Made by a program: the position numbers and the translations under genes. Of a stretch of 64,000 nucleotides of DNA, positions 47,008-55,300 are shown in pieces. Position 1 is the first letter of the stretch; each line of letters starts with the position of its first letter. The stretch lies in the NCBI GenBank assembly GCA_003599815.1, contig QZJZ01000071.1, positions 35,236-99,235 of the forward strand, given 5' to 3'. The notes beneath the pieces were generated by a model. The model searched no databases. It was not told the DNA's origin and saw nothing but the letters and a program-made list of their open reading frames with translations. The stretch is from Candidatus Auribacter fodinae (GTDB lineage Bacteria; Auribacterota; Auribacteria; Auribacterales; Auribacteraceae).

Positions 47008-48393
47008 ATGATTTTCCAGCAGCCAGAAGAAACTAATGATAATATACTTTCCCTGCATTTTGATCAGGAACTCACTGGTGGAGATACTGAATCAAAACGG
47101 CGGCTTGAACTGGAAAAACTTCTCTATAATGAGGTCACAACCCTCCCTTCACTTCCTGTGATGTTTGAGGCGATACAGAAAATTCTGAATAAGCAGAGCC
47201 AGATGGGGTTCTTGTATATCAATATTGTCCAGTACAGCATGCTGGAACAGATATACGGGTGGCGCAAGTTCGATTTTTTTATGAGAGAACTGGCTTCTAC
47301 GCTGGTTGATATTAGAAACCGTCTGATGCGCGAGCATGACTCGATCTGTGAAGTGATGCTCAAAGGGAGCACGTTCATGATGCTGTTGTCCCCGTCGCGA
47401 ACCAAACGCCTGATTGTGCGGGAGGATCTGGCGCGGCTTTGTGAGCGGATCGGGTCTGAGTTTAATGAAGCATTGCGAGATCGCATTACGAACGAAGTGT
47501 TTGAAAAGCTGGGGTGCTATTTCGGATATGCAATTCTGGAGGATGACACGACCCAGCGTCTGGAGCGTCTGGTGTATAATGCCATAGAGGAAGCTCATCA
47601 GGCATCAATAAACCACCAGCAAAGAGATGTGAAACGGCGTTCCGACGCGTTAAGAAGCATAGTTCGACACAAAAAAATCCGTACCGTGTACCAACCGATA
47701 CTTGATTTCGAGGAAAAACGAGTGCTTGGTTACGAAGCGCTGAACCGGGGTCCCGCAGGCGAGTTTGAGAATCCTGATTTCCTGTTCCGTGTGGCGTATG
47801 AGTCGAACGCTGTCTGGGCGCTTGACCGGTTATGCCGCCAGCAGGCGTTCAAAGGGATACGCAAGATGCAGAACGGGCATCGGATTTTTATCAATGTTGA
47901 ACCGCATACTTTTGAAGACCCGCAGTTTTTTACCAAGGACACGCTGGAAATAATGAGCGCGGCCGGCGTCAAGCCGGAGCAGGTGGTACTGGAACTGACT
48001 GAACGGCGCGCGATAGAAGATTTTGACAGTTTCAAGAAAATCCTGCAGGCGTTCAAGAATAGCGGGTTCAAAGTCGCTATCGATGATCTGGGCGCAGGCT
48101 ACTCCGGACTGCAGATGCTGAGCGAACTTCTGCCTGATTATATTGATTACATAAAAATAGATATGAGCCTGATACGCAATATCAGCAACCATGAGCTCAA
48201 ACAGAAAATTATTTCCTTTATCCTGAAATTAACCAGTGATATACCGACATCCATGATTGTTGAAGGTATAGAAAACCGTGATGAGCTTACTACTATTCGG
48301 CGTCTTGGCGTCCGTTTCGCTCAGGGATTTCTGTTCGCTCAACCTGGATCGGTGTTCCCGCAGGTAGATCCTGAATTTTTCGATCATAATTAA
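47008..48393 (+). CDS. c-di-GMP phosphodiesterase (EAL) with degenerate GGDEF domain
   Basis: 461 residues from ATG 47008. The frame is open back to a TTG at 46924, but that is the promoter's -35 box. The N-terminal half is a diguanylate-cyclase fold without its signature: LKGSTFMMLL stands where GGDEF is expected. The C-terminal EAL domain keeps the metal and catalytic residues: YEALNRG, FINVEP, LELTER, IDDLGAGYS, YIKIDMSLI, VEGIEN and AQGFLFAQP. It should therefore hydrolyse c-di-GMP; the GGDEF remnant may bind GTP as an allosteric site. No membrane segment. The PilZ protein at 18489 is a possible downstream reader. Confidence 0.9.
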   Translation: MIFQQPEETNDNILSLHFDQELTGGDTESKRRLELEKLLYNEVTTLPSLPVMFEAIQKILNKQSQMGFLYINIVQYSMLEQIYGWRKFDFFMRELASTLVDIRNRLMREHDSICEVMLKGSTFMMLLSPSRTKRLIVREDLARLCERIGSEFNEALRDRITNEVFEKLGCYFGYAILEDDTTQRLERLVYNAIEEAHQASINHQQRDVKRRSDALRSIVRHKKIRTVYQPILDFEEKRVLGYEALNRGPAGEFENPDFLFRVAYESNAVWALDRLCRQQAFKGIRKMQNGHRIFINVEPHTFEDPQFFTKDTLEIMSAAGVKPEQVVLELTERRAIEDFDSFKKILQAFKNSGFKVAIDDLGAGYSGLQMLSELLPDYIDYIKIDMSLIRNISNHELKQKIISFILKLTSDIPTSMIVEGIENRDELTTIRRLGVRFAQGFLFAQPGSVFPQVDPEFFDHN

Positions 48394-48472
48394 CAACATT
48401 CTTTTTTCTGATATAAATCACCTTTTTTTTGTGTTTATATACTATAATTTTGTGTAAAAAAAGGCGCTCATA

Positions 48473-48501
48473 TTGCGATTGTGCGGTTTACATGGTACAA
48501 T
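48473..48501 (+). promoter_or_regulatory. Probable promoter of matrixin-like gene
   Basis: TTGCGA, 17-base spacer, TACAAT, about 40 bases upstream of the ATG. The -10 is 5/6 and the -35 weaker (4/6). Confidence 0.55.
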
Positions 48502-48545
48502 GTATGTATGAATGCGTCCTGTAACATTGTATGGTGAGGTGAATA

Positions 48546-49319
48546 ATGCGAATAACGGTGATTTTGTCCTGCTTGATTTTACTGGTGTTTTCCGCTCACG
48601 TTTCTGTTGCTTCCGATTATGATCCCAATTTGAAATTCGCTTGGAACCTTGGCTACTGGCCTCAGACTACTGAGATAGGGTGGCTTCTTGATGAAAGCGA
48701 TGTGTCTGCTGAACTAGACCTTGCAGAGACTATGCTTGCTCTGGAACAGGCATTCGTCGCATGGGATAATGTTCTGGATACGTCGTATTCATTTACTCAG
48801 AAGGTGGATGCCGGCGGGTATTATGATTTCGTTGATAATGCCAGCTGGAATTATACCTATGCCAATATAGTGTTCGGCGGGGGGCTTAATTCTACAACAT
48901 GGAGCCAGATAGGCGGACACTCAGGCAATCTGGCTGGAACATGGCCGTTTACCATCAGAGATGGCAATAATCAGCGTGTGGACTATGACCAGAATGGATA
49001 CTATGATCTCGCGCAAATAATCATATTTTTCAATGACAGCTACCTCTGGAGCAATGACGGTTCCGCAGGTACCTATGATGTGCAGACAGTGGCGACTCAC
49101 GAAATAGGGCACGCGCTCGGTTTGCATCATATAGCTGACCAGTCATCTGTCATGAGCGGTACGACCGCCCAGGGGCAGGTGCTTCATGACCTCAGCGCCG
49201 CTGATATGTCTGCTATTCAGGATATATACCCCGCCGCTCCGGTACCGGAACCATCCGCGGTACTGCTGTTCTGCGTGGGTGCGGCATATATCTTCTCCAG
49301 AGTGCGATCCAAGAACTGA
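48546..49319 (+). CDS. Matrixin-like zinc metalloprotease with PEP-CTERM anchor
   Basis: 257 residues. Signal peptide (about 1-22, ending SVA), then a metzincin catalytic domain with HEIGHALGLHH (HExxHxxGxxH) and the Met-turn SVMSG, as in M10/matrixin enzymes, and a PEP-CTERM tail (VPEP, SAVLLFCVGAAYIF, SRVRSKN). GAGGTG precedes the start. It should be an active, surface-sorted protease; the target is unknown. A broken copy of its last codons survives at 50580. Confidence 0.85.
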   Translation: MRITVILSCLILLVFSAHVSVASDYDPNLKFAWNLGYWPQTTEIGWLLDESDVSAELDLAETMLALEQAFVAWDNVLDTSYSFTQKVDAGGYYDFVDNASWNYTYANIVFGGGLNSTTWSQIGGHSGNLAGTWPFTIRDGNNQRVDYDQNGYYDLAQIIIFFNDSYLWSNDGSAGTYDVQTVATHEIGHALGLHHIADQSSVMSGTTAQGQVLHDLSAADMSAIQDIYPAAPVPEPSAVLLFCVGAAYIFSRVRSKN

Positions 49320-49378
49320 AATTTCCTAAAAAATAAGCCTGAAATTTGCATATTGTTCTGATGCGTGCTATATTTATG
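49287..49378 (+). repeat. 92-bp direct repeat, copy 1 (protease 3' end plus promoter)
   Basis: Aligns without gaps to 50595-50686 (offset 1308), with about 10 differences. It spans the last codons of the protease gene, its stop, and a promoter. Confidence 0.85.
49346..49374 (+). promoter_or_regulatory. Promoter of propeller gene, in repeat copy 1
   Basis: TTGCAT, 17-base spacer, TATATT; the predicted leader to the ATG at 49462 is about 80 bases. Confidence 0.55.
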
Positions 49379-49461
49379 CAAGTAGCTGAAAAGCAGGAAA
49401 TTTCAAACTCATTAAAACAAAAAATCGACACAATCTGTAATCTCACAATCACGGAGCTGAT

Positions 49462-50484
49462 ATGAAAAAGTGTTTATTCAGTACTGCATTAATTTTATTT
49501 TTAGCAGGAGATGTATTTGCCGAAAATTTTACAATTACTCAAATTACGAATAACACTACCGGTGACGGGAGTCCCTGTATATACGGAAATTATGTAGCCT
49601 GGCAGGGAAGCGCGGATGGAGATGCTGAAATATATCTGTATAACAGGTTAAACGCCTCCACAACACAAGTAAGTGTGAATACAGCGGGAGATTATGAATG
49701 TAATTTATCACAGAATTATCTTACATGGCGAGGACATGAAGATGGAGATTCTGAAATATATGTATATTCGTTGTCCACGCAAACAAAAACTCAATTAACG
49801 GTAAATCTTAGTGGAGATGGGTGGCCGCGATCTTATGGGAATTATGTGACTTGGTATGGAAACGAGGACGGAGATTGGGAAATTTATTTGTATAATCTTC
49901 AAACCAACCACAAGACACAAATAACCAGTAACTCACTATCCGATACTAATCCATGGGTGTATGGAAATTATGTAGTTTGGAACTCATATGATGGCAACGA
50001 TTCTGAAATATACTTTTATGATATTCAAAATATGACTACAACCCAGATAACCGATAACTCCTCTGCTGATTCCAACCCGGTGATTAACGGGAATTATATA
50101 ACGTGGTTTGGATATGAAGGCGGAGACCCTGAGATTTATTTATATGATATATTGAGCCAAACAACCACGCAGTTAACCGATAACTCTACAAACGACAACT
50201 TTGCCAGTATTTATGGCAATTATGTTGTCTGGAGCGGAAATGATGGTAATGATACTGAGATATATTTATATGATATTATAAAGGGTACAACTGCCCAATT
50301 AACCGATAATGCCACTTCTGATAGTTCCCCTTCGATATATGAAAATTATATTGTATGGGGTGGAAATGATGGTGACGGTGAAATTTATCTTGGTGTATTA
50401 GAATCGGCCGCGATCCCCGAACCGCTGACGTTCTTGTCTTTACTGGCGGCTTGTTTGATGCGTTGGCTTATTGTAAAGAAATAG
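49462..50484 (+). CDS. Seven-bladed beta-propeller protein with PEP-CTERM anchor
   Basis: 340 residues. After a signal peptide (about 1-20, ending VFA) come seven repeats of about 43 residues, each built on Y(G/E)NY(V/I)xWxGxxxGDxEIYLYD and an ITxNSxxD turn, as in TolB/WD40-type propellers. The seven counted units match a closed seven-bladed ring. The tail is IPEP, LTFLSLLAACLM, then basic residues. GGAG lies 6-7 bases before the ATG. A ligand-binding or scaffolding role on the surface is likely; no catalytic motif is visible. Confidence 0.85.
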   Translation: MKKCLFSTALILFLAGDVFAENFTITQITNNTTGDGSPCIYGNYVAWQGSADGDAEIYLYNRLNASTTQVSVNTAGDYECNLSQNYLTWRGHEDGDSEIYVYSLSTQTKTQLTVNLSGDGWPRSYGNYVTWYGNEDGDWEIYLYNLQTNHKTQITSNSLSDTNPWVYGNYVVWNSYDGNDSEIYFYDIQNMTTTQITDNSSADSNPVINGNYITWFGYEGGDPEIYLYDILSQTTTQLTDNSTNDNFASIYGNYVVWSGNDGNDTEIYLYDIIKGTTAQLTDNATSDSSPSIYENYIVWGGNDGDGEIYLGVLESAAIPEPLTFLSLLAACLMRWLIVKK

Positions 50485-50579
50485 CGAGTTAAAGCGTCGC
50501 GGACAACATAAGTTTTGGTCGGAATGCGCTCTTTCGGCGATTTTTTCACGGCGTCAACAATATGGCATGAGTTTAATGA

Positions 50580-50627
50580 GGTGCCGGCGCGGTGTATATC
50601 TTCTCCAGAGTACGGTCCAAAAACTGA
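50580..50627 (+). pseudogene. Remnant tail of a PEP-CTERM protease paralogue
   Basis: In frame, about 15 codons ending VYIFSRVRSKN-stop, the same tail as the protein at 48546. The differences in the aligned last codons are all synonymous, so the lost copy was under protein-level selection before truncation. Upstream the frame is broken by stops within a few codons. Confidence 0.75.
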
Positions 50628-50686
50628 AATTTCCTAAAAAATCAGCCTCAAATTTGCATACTGCTCTGATGCGTGGTACAATTATA
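50595..50686 (+). repeat. 92-bp direct repeat, copy 2 (gene remnant plus promoter)
   Basis: Second copy of 49287-49378. It carries the protease tail remnant and a promoter that now drives the gene at 50717. About 110 bp between the propeller stop and the remnant show nothing recognisable. Confidence 0.85.
50654..50682 (+). promoter_or_regulatory. Promoter in repeat copy 2
   Basis: TTGCAT, 17-base spacer, TACAAT, a better -10 than copy 1; the leader to the ATG at 50717 is short (about 30 bases). Confidence 0.6.
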
Positions 50687-50716
50687 TATTATAAGCTAAA
50701 TATATTGGAGCTGGTT

Positions 50717-51439
50717 ATGCGGTCATACCTTAATCTTTTTATTATAATGCTGGTTGTTGTCCAGTGCACGGGAGCGTATGCGTATAATGTATTTTTTGAA
50801 GACCATTTTGACGACGGCGTGCTGGATAGCTCATGGATCATTTCGTATGGCGACGGCGCAACGGGTTGGTCATATACTGAAAGCGGGTCGTCTCTGACCG
50901 TTACAAATGTGACAGGAGGAACCGCGCATCCGTCTGTTCAACTCCGATATTTTATTCCAACAACAGTTGGGGAATTTTACTATAGAGGCGTTTTATCATG
51001 GTCTCAGGCAGATGATTCATATTCTCAAATATCGCGTTTCATAACGAATCTGGTTTCAGCTGGGTTTTATGATGCGTTTGTAACTGACCGCAAGAACAAC
51101 TATATTTACCCGGGCGAACCCAATAATTTTGTTGGGGATCAACTTGCGTTGAGCGGCAGTATGACAGTAGAAATTGCCCGCGATGCTGATAACCTGCTTA
51201 CTGTTGAAATTAATGACGAACTGATTAGCTCAAGAACCGTAACGACTGGACTTGCGAGTATAGGAATGGTATTTCGTGCGGATGCTTCACTGCTGTTTGG
51301 TGAAGCGAGAGTTGATGAAGTTTATTTTGCAGGTACCTCAACCGATCCTGAATGGGGGGTGAATCCTGTACCCGAACCTGTATCCATCGTTCTGCTCTTC
51401 AGCGCGTTCCTGAGCCTTATACTGCGCACGAAAAAATAA
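50717..51439 (+). CDS. PEP-CTERM surface protein, concanavalin-like beta-sandwich fold possible
   Basis: 240 residues from ATG 50717 (GGAG 6 bases upstream); the frame is open upstream but that part is the repeat remnant. A signal peptide (about 1-22, ending AYA) is followed by FFEDHFDDGVLDSSWIISYG, a pattern common at the start of LamG/concanavalin-like carbohydrate-binding domains, and a beta-rich body. The tail is VPEP, VSIVLLFSAFLSLIL, RTKK. Carbohydrate binding is only a suggestion. Confidence 0.75.
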   Translation: MRSYLNLFIIMLVVVQCTGAYAYNVFFEDHFDDGVLDSSWIISYGDGATGWSYTESGSSLTVTNVTGGTAHPSVQLRYFIPTTVGEFYYRGVLSWSQADDSYSQISRFITNLVSAGFYDAFVTDRKNNYIYPGEPNNFVGDQLALSGSMTVEIARDADNLLTVEINDELISSRTVTTGLASIGMVFRADASLLFGEARVDEVYFAGTSTDPEWGVNPVPEPVSIVLLFSAFLSLILRTKK

Positions 51440-51638
51440 CGTCCCCCTTTGTCATCTGACGATATCGTTCTGCCAAGGAATTAATAAGAAAAATTCTATG
51501 AGTGTGCCGGATTGTCTGAATGACTAAAAGGCATAGCCATCTTTTCGATGCGCCGTTTTTTGCCAATCACTCTGAAACATACTACACCTTCAGATGCGGG
51601 CCGGGCATCTTCTACAGCAAAAATTTTATGCGCGTTGT

Positions 51639-51887
51639 TTATCGCACACTGAGCGGAGGCACAACTGTCTGATCAAAACGGTATCCGCCTCCGGAAATGG
51701 ATCCGTCGTAATTGATTGTTCCAAACCCCTGTCCGGGTACATAGCAACTGCCGACCATACATTTCGGACTCGGAATATTGCCATGGCTGGTGACATAATA
51801 CGTGTTATGTATCGGATCTACATAGCCGATGGCGTTGCCGTGCGAGTCGTACAGCGGTTTGAAACCTGATGGTGTTCCTGAATACAT
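51639..51887 (-). CDS. Small Gly/Tyr-rich protein of unknown function
   Basis: 82 residues with a strong ribosome site (AGGAGG 5 bases before the ATG). The sequence reads SGFKPLYDSHGNAIGYVDP, HNTYYVTSHGNIP, then CMVGSCYVPGQGFG, with two cysteines, and ends PPLSVR. No signal peptide, membrane helix or known motif. Glycine and aromatic residues are spaced as in a small beta structure. About 200 bp separate it from the convergent gene ending at 51439. Confidence 0.6.
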   Translation of the reverse strand: MYSGTPSGFKPLYDSHGNAIGYVDPIHNTYYVTSHGNIPSPKCMVGSCYVPGQGFGTINYDGSISGGGYRFDQTVVPPLSVR

Positions 51888-52144
51888 ATTTTCCTCCTGC
51901 TTAAGATTTTATTCTTTCATCGGAGATACATACATTTTTAGCAGAAAAATCATAAATGTAAAGAAAAATAAATATCTAAGAAATACGATAATCATATTGA
52001 AAAGGCTATTATTAAGTAGAAAAAAGCTGGGGGAAGCAATATTGCGGCATGAAAAAAATTTTCGATATTGCTTGAGAGTGTTGGGTATTAAATGCGTATT
52101 TAGATTGTGTTGAAAGCTGGGAACGATGAAAAGGTAACAGAAGA

Positions 52145-52239
52145 ATGTCATTGCGAAGCCCCCAAAGGGGCTGTGGCACCTCCGCCGGATAGTGTCATAC
52201 ACATGAGATCACCACGTCGCTGACGCTCCTAGTGATGAC
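52145..52239. repeat. Degenerate dispersed inverted repeat
   Basis: Begins TGTCATTGCGAAGCC and ends in a GTGATGACA complement, enclosing GTGGCACCTC and GAGATCACCACGTCGC. This resembles the intergenic TGTCATTGCGAG...CTCGCAATGACA repeat seen in many environmental bacterial genomes. The arms have diverged, so it is an old copy. The remaining spacer (51888-52144) shows nothing else. Confidence 0.55.
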
Positions 52240-52293
52240 ATCTTAAAAGAGAGGCTTAGAGATTTTTTCAGCACTCTAAAACCCATACAAAAA

Positions 52294-52324
52294 AGCTCCC
52301 CTGCGCGAGGGCGGCAGGGGAGCT
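52294..52324 (-). terminator. Rho-independent terminator of 1443-residue gene
   Basis: 11-bp perfect arms (AGCTCCCCTGC / GCAGGGGAGCT) with a 9-base loop, followed by TTTTTT on the minus strand. Confidence 0.95.
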
Positions 52325-52351
52325 GGTAAATCGATTATGATGCATAGCCTG

Positions 52352-55300
52352 TTAGGCGGCCGTTTCAAACAGCTCGTTGATTTTGCGCTGGCGGTTGAGC
52401 TGATCGAGGAAATTCCGTTCTACTGTGATGGTGCGCAACGTGCCCGGTTGTCCGGCGGCCCATCCTTCATAGTTGACCAGTTCGTTATCGTGCCCTTCAA
52501 TGGTCATAACAGCAACAAATAAGCCGTTAGCTACGGAGAATACCTCATTTTCGTTTTGCGGCACTTCCTGCACGAATACGCGCGCTTTTGATATCGCGTC
52601 CGGCCCGAGCTTCGCAAGGTCAAGCGTGATGATCGCTATTTCCCTCTGCGGGTCGGTGATGGTCGGGTATTTACTGCGTATCGCGCTGACAATCGGGTCA
52701 ATAAGCCCGATCGCGGGGTCTATGACACCCAGCTCAGGTTCAGAGAGTATAAAGTCTATTTTATCAGCGACATTGTTGACCTGCAGTATGCGTTGCATCA
52801 CTGCCGGGCTTTTTGTGGTGAGTACGCCGAGCTTAATGCGGGAGCCGTACTGCTGGCGTATGACTGCCAGCGCTTCACGCAGTCCGAGCGAGTTCATGAC
52901 GATCTCCTCAGGGAGAAGCACAACGCCGGTTGCGGCATCCAGCTCTTTATCGAGCTGTTCTTCCAGCAGTGAATTATATGCTTTTTCGATTTTGTCGTAT
53001 TCCTGCTCAGGGTTCATAAACCAGTACCTGCCGCCTGCGGTTGCCACGATACCGATGCCAAGTTCTTTGGTCAGCTCAGTGACAGCATTGATATTTTCAG
53101 CGATGGAAGCCGGAGCTTCGTCTATACCGTCGGTGATAACATGGATAACAACGGCGTCGCGCGCGAGTCCTTTTTCCTTTGCCAGTCGGAGCAGTGCTTC
53201 GAGATGGGCAATTGACGAGTCGATTTCCGCGCTTGAAACCAGTCCGAGCAGGTGCAATTTTGTGTTACTGCGCTGTGCCGCGGTGATCGCTTCAAGGAAT
53301 ACTTCATTCCTGTTGAACGAGTTGTCAGCGATAGCCCTATCGATGGTGACCATATCGAGCACGATGTCATTGGCGCTTAAGCCGGATCCCATAGCAAAAT
53401 ATGCCGCCGCGGGGTAGCCGGGCGTGTTCTCGCGCAACCCGATGGCTGTGCCTGATGCAGATACCTGTGTTGACGGGTAGTCGAGCATCCAGCGGTCAAA
53501 GTTGAGTTCGCGGTTTTTCTGTTGAACCTGTTTACGTGCCAGTTCCACGGCGTTGCCCTGAGCTTCAGCGCTGGTGCCGAGCCCGTCGACAGTAATGAGC
53601 AGTACGCGGCCGTTTTTCATCGGCTCGAAATCCCTGAATATTGACGGCGCGGTCATGGTTTCCGGTTTGGCGATGCCGAGTATATCGAGTATTGTCGGCG
53701 CCACTGACCCGAGGCTTGCGTCAGGGCGGAGTATATCCTTTTGGGCAGCTATGCGCTGGTCGCGCCCATCAATATAGATAAATGGCACGGGGTTATTGGT
53801 GAAGCTGGAATAACGTCCCTGAATGGGTGTGCCGTTTTCATCGACCATTTTCTCGATGTTGCCATGTGTTCCGGTGATAACAACGGATACGCCGGTTTTC
53901 AGGGCTGTTTCAACAACACGGGCGATTTCCTGATCCATGATATCAAAGCCTTCGGCGGCGGCTATGATGTCTCCGGTTTGTCCCAGAGCGTCAGGAGCGC
54001 TGAACCCTGCGACTATCAGCTGGTCTTTGCTGTCCGTGATGCGTTTGATCGCTTCGTCAGCCACATTTCCGCTGTTGTATGCCGGTGTCTGGCGTACAGC
54101 TTCTGCTGGAGGAACAGGCACTTCTATCATGGCGAATTTTTCAGGAGTGTAATCTATCTTTGTGTTTCCATCGAGAGCTTCCGTCATTACCTGAACTGAA
54201 TCCACGCTGGCGATACGCGATTGCGGAACATTGGCGTCCGCCAGTGTTTTGCCGAGAGACTGTTCGGCAGTAACACGCGGGTACGCCGCTTTGGCGTCAA
54301 TGTCTTCGGAATAGCGGGTCATGGTATATAGCGACAGGTCTAGCCCGTCGATGGTCTGGAAGGCGTCGAACTGGTTATCAACCAGAGCTTTAGATAATCC
54401 TATCAAGTCTGTTCCGTTCACGTTAAACATGATAAGCGCATCGCCCCTGCCCGGCTGAGTGTAATTCAGGATTCTGCCCGCAGGTTCCTGTGTATCGGCT
54501 GATTCCTGTACTTTCGGCGCGATGCGGTCGGGCTGGATATTGGACTCCACAGCAGTCTGTACTGCGGAATACAGATCAGGTATGACCTGCGGTATCCCGG
54601 GCGCTATAAGGCGTTGCTGGAGAAGCGGTATAAAAGGATCTTGAATGATCAGGTTGTGCTCTGCGGTGACCGCTCCTTCAAAGTAAAGAGTCATGTTCAG
54701 TTCAGGTATATCTTTTTTCGGGTATTTCTTTCCGTCGAATTCTTCAATCAGTTTTGACGGTTTATCATATTCAGGATGCCTGTACGCCACAAAAAACGAG
54801 AGGTCGTATATCCTGATCGGTATAACTATTATAGCGTTGTTGCCGCCTTCAGTGCGTATGCCCGGCAGGTCGACATAAACGTTCGGTACGCCAAGCGTTT
54901 CGGATATTTTCAGCAGGTATTCATTGCCGCCAAGCAGGTCGAGCAGTTCTTTCTGCGCTTCGGGAGGCAGTTTTATTTTGTCAGTCAGATCGATCTTTTC
55001 GTCAATGATGCCCACTATTTCCAGCGCGAGGTTATAGAGAATGGAGGTGTTTATGATAATCTCTTTAACAGACGGGTCGAGCGCGTTTACCGCTGTCGGT
55101 ACAGGCGCGGGTATGATAGACGCTTCAGGGACGGGGAACGAGAAGAGAGTATCCATTGTGTCTTCCTGTCCTGTCATATTGGAAATATATTTATTGTAAT
55201 CGTGTTCTTTGGTGATGGTCGGCGCCACAACGACATAGCTGACATCCTGTTCTTTCATCATTTCCGTCATGCCGATGGTGTGGAACCCGCCTGAAATAAG

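Noticed and set aside
46924..47008. TTG start for the EAL protein
   Set aside because: The TTG is part of a good -35 box with a -10 at 17 bases.
46683..47009. 108-residue minus-strand frame
   Set aside because: It overlaps the EAL promoter and start, with no ribosome site or protein-like composition.
51520..51672. 50-residue frame on the plus strand
   Set aside because: No ribosome site, and its end overlaps the better supported minus-strand gene at 51639.
52700..54500. Functional phosphoglycerate mutase
   Set aside because: The Ser nucleophile and most metal ligands are replaced, and the protein is exported.
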